From NCBI GenBank assembly GCA_017961175.1, contig JAGCXV010000061.1:33223-97222 (forward strand): a stretch of 64,000 bases of DNA, written 5' to 3'. Shown piece after piece: positions 17,861-25,904 of the stretch; position 1 is the stretch's first letter, and each line of letters opens with the position of its first letter. Below the pieces are notes generated by a model. It did no database searches. It saw only the letters and a program-made list of their open reading frames with translations, and was not told the origin of the DNA. Both the position numbers and the translations under genes were made by a program. This DNA is from Bacteroidales bacterium (GTDB taxonomy: Bacteria; Bacteroidota; Bacteroidia; Bacteroidales; UBA932).

Positions 17861-19276
17861 ATGGAAAAGAAAAACATCAGCAGAAGAAGCTTCGTGAAGA
17901 AGGCTGGTATTGGCTCTGCGATTCTGGGAGCCGCCGCCCTTTCAGGAGGAATCATTTCCTGCAAAAGCAAAAAGGAAGAAACCGTCGAAGCCGGACCATT
18001 AGGCCCGATACCTACAGACAAGATGACATACCGCACCAACCCCAAGACAGGAGAGAAAGTCTCCCTTCTCGGGTACGGCTGCATGAGGATACCGAGCATA
18101 GACAACACCAGCACCAGAGAATCGGACAGCGCAATTGACCAGGAAACATGGAACAAGCTGGTAGACTATGCGATAGAGCACGGAGTCACCTACTTTGACA
18201 CATCCCCGGCCTACTGCAAGGGGAAGAGCGAGGAGGCTACCGGAATAGCCCTCGCAAGGCATAAGAGAGAAGAATTCACCATCGCGACAAAACTATCCAA
18301 CTTCGCCCCTTCAACCTGGACCCGCGAGGCCTCGATAGAAATGTACCGGAATTCCTTCAAGAAACTGCAGGTGGACTACATAGACTACTACCTGCTCCAC
18401 AGCGTTGGAAACGGAGATTTCGAGACCTTCGAGAACCGTTACCTTAAGAACGGAGTCCTGGACTTCCTTCTTAAGGAAAGGGAGGCCGGAAAGATCCGCA
18501 ACCTCGGATTCTCCTACCACGGAGACGTGAAGGTGTTCGACTATCTGCTTGAAAACCACGACAAATATCACTGGGACTTTGTGCAGATCCAGATGAACTA
18601 TCTGGACTGGAAACACGCCAACGAGCTCAACAAGAGGAATCAGGATGCGGAATATCTCTATAATGAACTTCAGAAAAGAGGCATACCTGTCGTGATAATG
18701 GAACCACTGCTGGGCGGAAGGCTTGCCAATGTTCACCAGCATATCGCGGAAACCCTTAAAAGCCGCAGGCCTCAAAACAGCGTGGCTTCCTGGGCTTTCC
18801 GCTGGGTAGGATCATTCCCTGGAGTGCTGACCGTCCTCAGCGGAATGACCTATATGGAGCACCTCCAGGACAATCTGCGCAGCTACTGCCCGCTTGAGCC
18901 GGTAACGGAAGAAGACAAGGAGTTTCTGGAGAAGACAGCCCAGATGCTTCTCAAGTATCCTACAATTCCATGCAACGACTGCCAGTATTGCATGCCTTGC
19001 CCTTACGGCATAGACATTCCGGGCAATCTGCTGCACTACAACAAATGCATCAACGAGGGCAATATGCCGGCTTCCAAGCAGGATCCTATCTACAAAAAGG
19101 CAAGGAAAGCCTTCCTTGTGGGCTATGCCAGAAAGCTTGCTCCGGAAAGGATGGCAGACCACTGTATCGGATGCCGCCACTGCGTATCCCACTGCCCGCA
19201 GAATATAGACATCCCGGCACAGCTCCAGAAGATAGACCTCTACTACGAGAAACTGATGAGGGAAGACGAACTCTAG
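17861..19276 (+). CDS. Tat-exported aldo/keto reductase with C-terminal ferredoxin domain
   Basis: A 471-residue protein. N-terminal twin-arginine signal SRRSFVKKAG followed by a hydrophobic stretch and IISCKSKKEE, so a Tat-exported lipoprotein is possible. The middle is an aldo/keto reductase barrel (YGCMRIPS, YFDTSPAY, DYIDYYLLHS). The C-terminus has two Cys clusters (CNDCQYCMPCPYG and CIGCRHCVSHCPQ) for 4Fe-4S centres. NADPH is absent outside the cytoplasm, so electrons probably come from the adjacent polyferredoxin. Substrate unknown. The last 4 nt overlap the convergent barrel gene. Confidence 0.85.
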   Translation: MEKKNISRRSFVKKAGIGSAILGAAALSGGIISCKSKKEETVEAGPLGPIPTDKMTYRTNPKTGEKVSLLGYGCMRIPSIDNTSTRESDSAIDQETWNKLVDYAIEHGVTYFDTSPAYCKGKSEEATGIALARHKREEFTIATKLSNFAPSTWTREASIEMYRNSFKKLQVDYIDYYLLHSVGNGDFETFENRYLKNGVLDFLLKEREAGKIRNLGFSYHGDVKVFDYLLENHDKYHWDFVQIQMNYLDWKHANELNKRNQDAEYLYNELQKRGIPVVIMEPLLGGRLANVHQHIAETLKSRRPQNSVASWAFRWVGSFPGVLTVLSGMTYMEHLQDNLRSYCPLEPVTEEDKEFLEKTAQMLLKYPTIPCNDCQYCMPCPYGIDIPGNLLHYNKCINEGNMPASKQDPIYKKARKAFLVGYARKLAPERMADHCIGCRHCVSHCPQNIDIPAQLQKIDLYYEKLMREDEL

Positions 19277-20991
19277 AGTTCAAGCCTCAGGGCGGCTTTT
19301 GCCGTAGAGACTCCCCTCCTGTACTGGTATTTCAGATAAAGGCTCAGCCACCGGCTGGGCCTTATGCTTACTAGGCAGCAAAAGTCCATCCCTTGACCGT
19401 AAAGAAGATGTGAGGAAAATGAATACGGCAGCTCCGCCTCAGGAAAGTATATCCTTGCCGTCCAGTCTCTTACATGGAACAGCGCAGCCCCGACCGTGCC
19501 TCCGACCATCCTTTTCTCCAGCTTCAGGTAAGAGGAAAAGGCCCTGCCTCCAAGAGAGTTATACTCACCCCTCAAAACCAGGCTCAGGCCGCTGAAAAGC
19601 ATCATCTTTCCCCCTGTCTTCAGGCTAAGTATCCTGTCCTTTTCCACCGGTGTGGAATACCTTGTGTCTGTCTTTGAGTAACCCTTTAGCCAGAACTCGT
19701 TGCGCGCGGGGCTTCCGAAGGAGGAATCGTCCCAGGATAGTTTCACATACGCCTTGAAAGTAGAAGACGGATCCTTGACATGATATCTAGGAGCGGGATA
19801 GGCTGAATAGTCTGCCCCTACCGCGTAACTTGTTTTACCGTAGAGAGTTCCCGTCATCCTCAGCGATGCTCCCTGCTGGTTATTCAGCTTGCTCAGCGAC
19901 GAGTAGGCACCACCCGCCGGAGAGGAAAAGTCCTTGCCGTAACCCCTGAGGATAAAATGGAGCGTAACCTTCTCCAGTTCCAGACTCGCTCCCCCAACAG
20001 CGGCGAAGGATTCCGTCTCAGGATTCCAGGCCCCTTCCGCAAACACCACCGTCCCGGGCAGACCGGCCAGAAAGTCAGCAGCCACCACACTTCCAACCTG
20101 CTCTTTCCTGTAGTACGAAAGCCCGTACCTTGACCTTCTTCCCGTATAGGTCAAACCGCATACGCTCTCCATCCCCCTGAAGGAATAGCCGGCACTTACC
20201 CGAAACCTACCGACTGATACAGACAGCGCTCCGCCTCTAAGAAGTTTTGTAGTGTCTGAACTTGTGTAAAGCGATAGCGGCTCCGCGTTTTTGACAAAGC
20301 CCGATGCTTCTCCCGCACCTGAAAACGAAAAGCCGTTCCAGGCTGCAAGCCCCTGGCCCATACGGGCGTAGAAATCTCCCAACACCAGTTTATCCAGTTT
20401 AAGCTTTCCAACCTTTAACCCTGAATACGATATTCCTCCCGTAGCAAAATTATCGCTGGCAGTTTCCGTAGAAGATCCCTTCCAGACTACAGACATATCC
20501 ACCCTGTCCAGATATGAAGACCTTAATCTTACAAGATGCTGCTCCAATGCCGGAGAAAACGTTCTCTGGTAACGCGTATAAAAATCCGTCTTCTCGTCTT
20601 TCCAGAAATTCTCCGGACGCCGCAGCGCTTCTCCCAAGGTAACATACGGGCGGATTCTTTCCACCGTTTTTTCATCAAATCCGTAGAGCAGTCCTAGCTC
20701 CGCAAACGAAAGGATAGGTCCGCTGGAAGCGATCCTGCTCAATATTGATTCTATCTGGAAAGGGGTCAGCAGCATCAGGGATTCCATTGCCCCTTTTGAG
20801 GCGGAGTTAAGGTTCAGCGGATGCCTCCTCAGCCGCTGCAGATGGGAAAGGATATCCTCTCCGGACATGGCCGCTTCTTCTTCCTCCAAAGTTGTCAGCT
20901 GTTCCACCACATCTTCCTCATTCTGAGCCCTCAATCCCAGGGGCAGAGCCACCAGAACGCACACAAGGGCAATCCGCATCCATCTTTCCAT
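19273..20991 (-). CDS. Helix-hairpin-helix outer-membrane beta-barrel protein
   Basis: A 572-residue secreted protein. After a signal peptide (LGLRAQ) there is a helix-hairpin-helix/ComEA-like region at about residues 45-125 (LNLNSASKGAMESLMLLTP, FAELGLLYGFDEKTVERI). From about residue 145 to the end, alternating polar and aromatic strands and a terminal aromatic/Leu pattern (AALRLEL) suggest a beta-barrel. Such fusions occur across Bacteroidetes without known function. ATG 20991 begins 5 nt after a TATTTTTG -7 element; MRIALV at 20979 is an alternative start. Confidence 0.75.
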   Translation of the reverse strand: MERWMRIALVCVLVALPLGLRAQNEEDVVEQLTTLEEEEAAMSGEDILSHLQRLRRHPLNLNSASKGAMESLMLLTPFQIESILSRIASSGPILSFAELGLLYGFDEKTVERIRPYVTLGEALRRPENFWKDEKTDFYTRYQRTFSPALEQHLVRLRSSYLDRVDMSVVWKGSSTETASDNFATGGISYSGLKVGKLKLDKLVLGDFYARMGQGLAAWNGFSFSGAGEASGFVKNAEPLSLYTSSDTTKLLRGGALSVSVGRFRVSAGYSFRGMESVCGLTYTGRRSRYGLSYYRKEQVGSVVAADFLAGLPGTVVFAEGAWNPETESFAAVGGASLELEKVTLHFILRGYGKDFSSPAGGAYSSLSKLNNQQGASLRMTGTLYGKTSYAVGADYSAYPAPRYHVKDPSSTFKAYVKLSWDDSSFGSPARNEFWLKGYSKTDTRYSTPVEKDRILSLKTGGKMMLFSGLSLVLRGEYNSLGGRAFSSYLKLEKRMVGGTVGAALFHVRDWTARIYFPEAELPYSFSSHLLYGQGMDFCCLVSIRPSRWLSLYLKYQYRRGVSTAKAALRLEL

Positions 20992-20996
20992 ACGGG

Positions 20997-21004
20997 CAAA
21001 AATA
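20997..21004 (-). promoter_or_regulatory. -7 element (TATTTTTG) 5 nt before the barrel-gene start
   Basis: Minus-strand TATTTTTG, then CCCGT, then ATGG. Predicts a leaderless transcript. The element is the T-rich tail of the terminator immediately upstream (21006-21028). Confidence 0.6.
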
Positions 21005-21005
21005 A

Positions 21006-21028
21006 CATCCCGCCCATAGGGCAGGATG
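21006..21028 (-). terminator. Intrinsic terminator downstream of purE
   Basis: Read on the minus strand: CATCCTGCCC, loop TAT, GGGCGGGATG, then TTATTTTT. Ten base pairs including one G-U pair. The stop of purE is 65 nt upstream. Its T-tract doubles as the -7 element of the next gene. Confidence 0.75.
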
Positions 21029-21093
21029 CCAAACCGTACAATTGACTATGTCCGCAAAACGGACAAGAAGCGGACAATTGCCGACTATGCGTT

Positions 21094-21618
21094 TTATCCG
21101 TTTACCTTGAACTTGAAATCCAGATGTTTAAGTTCCTCGTTAGCCTTTAAAATCTTCCCGGCAAGCTCGCTTTTGAAACGGGCTGACCTTTCAGCTATGA
21201 CCGGGTCAGAGAGGGCGAGTATCTGGGTTGCGAAGATAGCGGCGTTCTTGGCTCCGTCCATAGCCATAGTGGCTACAGGAATTCCGCCCGGCATCTGGAG
21301 GATGGACAGAATGGAATCCAGCCCCTCGATGGAATTGGAACTCTTGATCGGTACTCCTATAACCGGAAGGTTGGTGGAAGCGGCAATGACTCCAGGCAGG
21401 TGGGCAGCTCCGCCCGCGCCGGCAATTATCACCTTGATTCCGCGTCCGGCGGCTCCCTTTGCGAATTCCGCCACCATTTCCGGTGTGCGGTGAGCGGACA
21501 GTGCGTTTACCTCAAAAGGTATCTCCATTTCTTCCAGGAACTTTGCTGCAGCCTCCATAACCTTAAGGTCTGAGGTGCTTCCCATAATGATGCTTACCAA
21601 TGGTTTCATCTCTGACAT
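21094..21618 (-). CDS. purE: N5-carboxyaminoimidazole ribonucleotide mutase
   Basis: A 174-residue class I PurE. The glycine-rich GSTSDLKVMEAA loop, SAHRTPEMV and the AGGAAHLPGVIA segment with the catalytic His are intact. It converts N5-CAIR to CAIR in purine synthesis; the companion PurK is not in the window. ATG 21618 or 21609 (MKPLVSI) are both possible. It diverges from hpt across a palindromic promoter, coupling de novo synthesis and salvage of purines. Confidence 0.95.
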   Translation of the reverse strand: MSEMKPLVSIIMGSTSDLKVMEAAAKFLEEMEIPFEVNALSAHRTPEMVAEFAKGAAGRGIKVIIAGAGGAAHLPGVIAASTNLPVIGVPIKSSNSIEGLDSILSILQMPGGIPVATMAMDGAKNAAIFATQILALSDPVIAERSARFKSELAGKILKANEELKHLDFKFKVNG

Positions 21619-21628
21619 TTGTTGCGTT

Positions 21629-21654
21629 TATTTTTGCAAAAATATCTAAATTTG
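21629..21654. promoter_or_regulatory. Overlapping divergent promoter purE/hpt with 16-bp palindrome
   Basis: TATTTTTGCAAAAATA at 21629-21644 is a perfect palindrome that gives a TAnnTTTG -7 element on both strands, the minus copy facing purE and the plus copy facing hpt. A further plus-strand TAAATTTG at 21647-21654 lies 24 nt before the hpt ATG and may be the main hpt element. Confidence 0.6.
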
Positions 21655-21678
21655 GAACTCAATACAACACACACCGCC

Positions 21679-22254
21679 ATGAAAAACGTCCAACTATACG
21701 ACAAGAGCTTCAAGCCCTACATGTCTTATGAAGAAATCCAGAAGGCCATAGACGCAGTCGCCGAGAAAATCAACAACGACCTCAAAGATGAGCACACCCC
21801 TATCTTTCTGGGAGTTCTGACCGGCAGTTTCATGTTCTTCGGAGACCTTCTCAAACGAATCAACCTGGAATGCGAGACCTGCTTCATCCGCCTTGCCTCT
21901 TATGAGGGAACCTCCTCCACGGGAGATGTCAAACAGGTTCTTGGTCTCACCCAGAGCGTAAAAGACCGCAACGTAGTTGTAGTTGAGGATATAGTGGACA
22001 CCGGCGGCACCATCACAGAGCTTTACAACATTCTCCATGAGAACGGGGCTAAGAGCATCCGTATCGCCACCCTGATGTACAAGCCGGGCAGCTACAAGGG
22101 CACGATAAAGATAGACTATCCGGCCTGCTCCATCCCTAACGACTTCATCGTGGGCTTCGGCCTTGACTACGACCAGATCGGCCGTAACCTTAAAGACATA
22201 TATGTGCTTGATCCTGAAGAGACAGCAAAGCGCAAGGCAATAAACGTAAGATAA
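21679..22254 (+). CDS. hpt: Hypoxanthine phosphoribosyltransferase
   Basis: A 191-residue type I phosphoribosyltransferase. The PRPP-binding motif VVVEDIVDTGGT is near residues 100-111, and LTGSFMFFGDL and the C-terminal FIVGFGLDYDQIGRNL are typical of HPRT. It salvages hypoxanthine and guanine to nucleotides. ATG 21679 is chosen; the open frame back to 21619 passes through the promoter. adk follows after 2 nt. Confidence 0.92.
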   Translation: MKNVQLYDKSFKPYMSYEEIQKAIDAVAEKINNDLKDEHTPIFLGVLTGSFMFFGDLLKRINLECETCFIRLASYEGTSSTGDVKQVLGLTQSVKDRNVVVVEDIVDTGGTITELYNILHENGAKSIRIATLMYKPGSYKGTIKIDYPACSIPNDFIVGFGLDYDQIGRNLKDIYVLDPEETAKRKAINVR

Positions 22255-22256
22255 TT

Positions 22257-22823
22257 ATGAAATACTATATTCTGTTCGGGCCTCCTGGTGCCGGAAAAGG
22301 TACCCAGGCCAAATTCATCGCAGAGAAATACAACCTGATGCATATTTCCACTGGAGATCTTCTCAGGAAGGAAATGGCTGCCGGAACTCCGCTGGGGCTT
22401 CAGGCAAAGCAGCTCATCGAGGGCGGAAACCTTGTTCCTGACGAGGTTGTCGTGGGAATGATACGTTCAACATTTGCAAACAACACCGAGGTTGCCGGCT
22501 TTTTGCTGGACGGTTTTCCGCGCACCATCGCCCAGGCACAGATGCTGGACGAAATGCTCGCCGGGCAGGACAGCAAGGTGGACAAGGTTCTTTCTCTGGT
22601 CATCAAGGACGAGACTATCTTTGAAAGGATTGCAAAAAGAGCCCAGATCGAGGGAAGGAAGGATGATGCCGATCCTGCAACCATCCAGAACAGGATAGAC
22701 ACCTACCACGCCAAGACCGAGCCGCTTATAGATTACTACAAGAATGCCGGAAACTACTGCGAGATTCCTGGAGAGCAGAGCATTGAAGAAGTATTCCAGA
22801 GCATCTGCGAGGTAATCGGATGA
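22257..22823 (+). CDS. adk: Adenylate kinase
   Basis: A 188-residue adenylate kinase. P-loop GPPGAGKGTQ at residues 7-16, NMP-binding STGDLLR, GFPRTIAQA, and a short LID (RAQIEGRKDDADP) without zinc cysteines. It interconverts ATP + AMP and 2 ADP in the cytoplasm. It lies between hpt and obgE in a purine/GTP-related operon. Confidence 0.96.
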   Translation: MKYYILFGPPGAGKGTQAKFIAEKYNLMHISTGDLLRKEMAAGTPLGLQAKQLIEGGNLVPDEVVVGMIRSTFANNTEVAGFLLDGFPRTIAQAQMLDEMLAGQDSKVDKVLSLVIKDETIFERIAKRAQIEGRKDDADPATIQNRIDTYHAKTEPLIDYYKNAGNYCEIPGEQSIEEVFQSICEVIG

Positions 22824-22850
22824 AGAAAACCTGCCAAACGCGCCAAAGCC

Positions 22851-23849
22851 ATGCCTAACACTGATTTCGTCGATTATGTAAAGTTGCACCTTACTTCCGG
22901 AAACGGAGGCAACGGTTCTATGCATCTCCACAGGGAGAAGTTCATAGACAAGGGCGGTCCCGACGGCGGTGACGGCGGCAAGGGCGGCAGCGTCATCATG
23001 CAGGGCGACAGTCAGATGTGGACCCTGATCAGCCTCAAGTACCGCAAGCACATTTCTGCTGAAAACGGCGGAAACGGGGGCAGCAACCTCTGCACCGGGG
23101 CTGACGCAAAGGACGTAATCCTCAAGGTCCCGCTGGGAACGGTTGCCAAGAACGCTGAGACCGGAGAAATCATAGGAGAAGTAACCGAACACGGTGAGAC
23201 TTGCACCCTGCTCAAGGGCGGAAGGGGCGGCAAGGGCAACGCTTTCTTCAAGACTGCCACCCGCCAGACCCCGAAGTTCGCACAGGAAGGAGAGCCGGGA
23301 AGTGAAGGCTGGTTCATCCTGGAAATGAAAGTGCTCGCCGATGTGGGGCTTGTAGGATTCCCTAACGCGGGAAAATCCACATTGCTTTCTGCAGTATCGG
23401 CCGCACATCCTAAAATCGCTGACTACGCTTTCACCACCCTGGAGCCAAGCATCGGAATCGTCCGTTACTACGACGACCAGTCATTTGTGATGGCGGATAT
23501 CCCGGGCATCATAGAAGGAGCCCACGAAGGCCGTGGCCTGGGGCACCGCTTCCTCAGGCACATAGAGCGCAACTCCATCCTGCTGTTCCTGGTTTCAGCT
23601 GAAAACCTGGAGATTGCAAAGGAATACAAAATCCTTCTCAACGAACTGAAGATGTATAATCCGGAACTCCTGGACAAGGACAGGATCCTGGCGATAACCA
23701 AGTGCGACCTTCTTGGCGGAGACAAGGACCTGATCTCGTCGCTGAAGAGAAAAGTGCCTAAAAAAGTCCCTTACGTCTTCATCTCTTCCGTTACCGGAGA
23801 AGGTCTCCAGGAACTTAAAGACCTCATTTGGGAAACACTACACAAGTAA
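22851..23849 (+). CDS. obgE: Obg-family GTPase
   Basis: A 332-residue Obg GTPase. The glycine-rich Obg fold occupies residues 1-160 (SGNGGNGSMHLHREKF, GPDGGDGGKGG). The G domain follows with GFPNAGKST (G1), DIPGIIEG (G3) and TKCD (G4). The C-terminal OCT domain of longer homologues is absent. It acts in 50S ribosome assembly and stress signalling. The next gene's ATG overlaps its TAA. Confidence 0.95.
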   Translation: MPNTDFVDYVKLHLTSGNGGNGSMHLHREKFIDKGGPDGGDGGKGGSVIMQGDSQMWTLISLKYRKHISAENGGNGGSNLCTGADAKDVILKVPLGTVAKNAETGEIIGEVTEHGETCTLLKGGRGGKGNAFFKTATRQTPKFAQEGEPGSEGWFILEMKVLADVGLVGFPNAGKSTLLSAVSAAHPKIADYAFTTLEPSIGIVRYYDDQSFVMADIPGIIEGAHEGRGLGHRFLRHIERNSILLFLVSAENLEIAKEYKILLNELKMYNPELLDKDRILAITKCDLLGGDKDLISSLKRKVPKKVPYVFISSVTGEGLQELKDLIWETLHK

Positions 23850-24475
23850 TGATCGATATAGACAACATTCTGAACCTAGACAGGGCGCTGACTGCAACCA
23901 TAAACAGCTGGCACTCCCCGCTGTTGGACAGCATTATGATTTTCCTGTCCGACAAATGGGCTCTGATTCCTGTTTATGTGATAGTCGCTCTCTATGCACT
24001 GTCCAGAAGAACCTACCGGTTCAGAAGGCGCAACTACTTCAACAGCTGGCCTATCTTCATTGTTATCCTGCTTGCCTGCGGAGCCACATTCTTCATTCTG
24101 GATATGACCGCGCACGATATCATAAAGCCTTATTTCCACCGCCTGAGGCCTGGATTCGATCTCTACACTTGGGATATCATCAGGACTCCGGACGGGAAAG
24201 GTGGAGCCTACGGCTTCATTTCAAACCACGCCGCCAACATAGCGGGGTTTGCAATGATAACCTCCCTGTTCTTCAAAAGGAAGTGGTACACGCTCCTCAG
24301 CTTCCTGCTTGCAATTGCAGTCAGCTATAGCCGCGTATACCTTGGCAGGCATTTCCTCGGCGATGTAATATGCGGATTCATTTACGGAATCATCGTTGCG
24401 TGGATTGTCTATGAGATTGCAGTTGCATTTATCGGATTCCTCAGAAGGAGGATGGTAATCCGTGAAATAAGATAG
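23849..24475 (+). CDS. PAP2-family membrane phosphatase
   Basis: A 208-residue integral membrane protein with about six transmembrane helices and the PAP2 signature in three parts: KPYFHRLRP, SNHAAN (for PSGH), and SRVYLGRHFLGD. It likely dephosphorylates a membrane lipid such as undecaprenyl pyrophosphate or a lipid A/phosphatidate phosphate. ATG 23849 overlaps the obgE stop (TAATG), so translation is coupled. Confidence 0.85.
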   Translation: MIDIDNILNLDRALTATINSWHSPLLDSIMIFLSDKWALIPVYVIVALYALSRRTYRFRRRNYFNSWPIFIVILLACGATFFILDMTAHDIIKPYFHRLRPGFDLYTWDIIRTPDGKGGAYGFISNHAANIAGFAMITSLFFKRKWYTLLSFLLAIAVSYSRVYLGRHFLGDVICGFIYGIIVAWIVYEIAVAFIGFLRRRMVIREIR

Positions 24476-24488
24476 AGGCATCATCGCA

Positions 24489-25484
24489 ATGCTTTATATC
24501 TCAGATAAATCTACAGACCCCTACTTCAACCTTGCAGAAGAGGAATTCCTTCTCAAGGAAATGACGGAAGACATTTTCCGCCTATGGAGGAATTCCCCTT
24601 CCATCATAGTCGGCAGATACCAGAACACCATCGCGGAGATAGATTCAGAATACACCAAAAGCCACAACATTCCGGTAGTCAGGAGGCTCAGCGGCGGAGG
24701 CGCTGTTTTTCACGATCTTGGCAATCTCAACTTCACTTTCATCCAGAATCTGGAGCAGAACCAGAACCTGGACACCTCCCGGATGTTCCGCTATTTTACA
24801 TCTCCTATCCTGGAAGCCCTCCAAAGCCTGGGCGTAAACGCCGAGCTCCAGGGCCGTAACGACCTTGCCATAGACGGAATGAAATTCTCCGGCAACGCCA
24901 TCTGCATACATAAGGACAGAATCCTCATGCACGGCACCCTGATGTTCAAGGTCAGCAAGGCAGACCTCTCCAAAGCCCTCAGGCCCAGACCGGAAAAATT
25001 CATCGGCAAGGCAGTCAAAAGCAATGTCAAACGCGTCACCAACATCAGCGACCACCTAAAGGACAAGGACCCGGACATCCTTTGGTTCACCGATTTCCTC
25101 GGGAAATACGTCTGCTCCCGGATAAAAGATATAACTCCGTACCGTTTCACGGAGGATCAGCTCAAAAAGATAAACCATCTTAAGGACTCCCGCTACGCCA
25201 CAGATGAATGGAACTTCGGAAAATCTCCACAGTACACCTTCAGCAACATCAAAAGATTCCCGAAAGGAATCGTAGAACTTTACCTTAAGACAAAAAACGG
25301 CAGAATAACCGATCTCGACATCAGGGGAGATTATTTCTTTTCCCGCCCAACGGAAGAATTCACCCGGACAATCATCGGCACTCCCCACACAAGGGAAGAT
25401 ATACAAAAGAAAATAGGCACCCTGGATACAGGCGCCTATTTTGCGGGTATTGATTCAGAAGATATCGTAAGCTTGTTCTTCTGA
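24489..25484 (+). CDS. lplA: Lipoate-protein ligase A
   Basis: A 331-residue ligase. The biotin/lipoate A/B ligase domain holds the lipoyl-binding RRLSGGGAVFHDLGNLNF motif near residue 60 and the AMP-binding KFSGNA near 135. The C-terminal accessory domain (about 240-331) is present, so it can likely activate and transfer lipoate alone. It modifies 2-oxoacid dehydrogenases or GcvH. It is the last gene of the hpt-adk-obgE unit; its stop lies inside a hairpin. Confidence 0.93.
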   Translation: MLYISDKSTDPYFNLAEEEFLLKEMTEDIFRLWRNSPSIIVGRYQNTIAEIDSEYTKSHNIPVVRRLSGGGAVFHDLGNLNFTFIQNLEQNQNLDTSRMFRYFTSPILEALQSLGVNAELQGRNDLAIDGMKFSGNAICIHKDRILMHGTLMFKVSKADLSKALRPRPEKFIGKAVKSNVKRVTNISDHLKDKDPDILWFTDFLGKYVCSRIKDITPYRFTEDQLKKINHLKDSRYATDEWNFGKSPQYTFSNIKRFPKGIVELYLKTKNGRITDLDIRGDYFFSRPTEEFTRTIIGTPHTREDIQKKIGTLDTGAYFAGIDSEDIVSLFF

Positions 25485-25493
25485 CAAGCTTAC
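25467..25493. terminator. Perfect inverted repeat between lplA and hpf
   Basis: GTAAGCTTGT (25467-25476), 7-nt loop, ACAAGCTTAC (25484-25493). The lplA stop codon TGA (25482-25484) lies at the loop and hpf ends 3 nt beyond. Likely a shared terminator for the two convergent genes; T-tracts are weak. Confidence 0.6.
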
Positions 25494-25495
25494 TC

Positions 25496-25789
25496 TTATC
25501 TGCCGAACTTCTTTTCCTTTAGCTTAACCAGCTGTCCTTTAAGCACATCTACACAATCTACAACTGCATCTTCAAAGCTCTTGGCGTTCCTTGTAACGAT
25601 GATATCATCTGTAGGAACCTGCAATTTCACCTTGCACTCCTTGTTCAGCTGATCAGGGAGCAAACTCAGGGTGACATCTGCCTCCATAAAACCATCGAAG
25701 AACTTTTCCAGTTTCTCAACCTTCTTCTCTACAAATGCAAGAAGCTTCTCATCTGCATCAAACTTAACTGATTGGATTCTAATTTCCAT
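25496..25789 (-). CDS. hpf: Ribosome hibernation-promoting factor (short form)
   Basis: A 97-residue HPF/YfiA protein: MEIRIQSVKFDADEKL, VEKLEKFFDG and a basic C-terminus (LKEKKFGR). It lacks the C-terminal dimerisation domain of long HPF. It binds the decoding region of the 30S subunit in resting cells. ATG 25789 is fixed by a strong Shine-Dalgarno sequence and by homology; the open frame to 25906 is not coding. Such an SD is rare in this window and matches that of rpsU. Confidence 0.92.
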   Translation of the reverse strand: MEIRIQSVKFDADEKLLAFVEKKVEKLEKFFDGFMEADVTLSLLPDQLNKECKVKLQVPTDDIIVTRNAKSFEDAVVDCVDVLKGQLVKLKEKKFGR

Positions 25790-25793
25790 AATA

Positions 25794-25801
25794 ACCTCCT
25801 T
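25794..25801 (-). promoter_or_regulatory. Strong Shine-Dalgarno of hpf (AAGGAGGT)
   Basis: Eight bases complementary to the 16S 3' end on the minus strand, 4 nt before ATG 25789. Most genes in this window have no recognisable SD. Confidence 0.85.
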
Positions 25802-25872
25802 AATTAATTGGTTAAACTGTATTGTAAATATACAAAAAAGAAGCCGAACAGCAAAACCTGGCACTATTTTTA

Positions 25873-25880
25873 TACTTTTG
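25873..25880 (+). promoter_or_regulatory. -7 element (TACTTTTG) for the MORN-repeat gene
   Basis: Matches TAnnTTTG; 24 nt upstream of ATG 25905. No TTTG at -33 spacing. Confidence 0.5.
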
Positions 25881-25904
25881 TAGAGAGAACAAAAAAACAC
25901 TGTC

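Noticed and set aside
21619-21678. N-terminal extension of hpt from TTG 21619
   Set aside because: These codons cover the palindromic promoter and TAAATTTG element; homology begins at ATG 21679.
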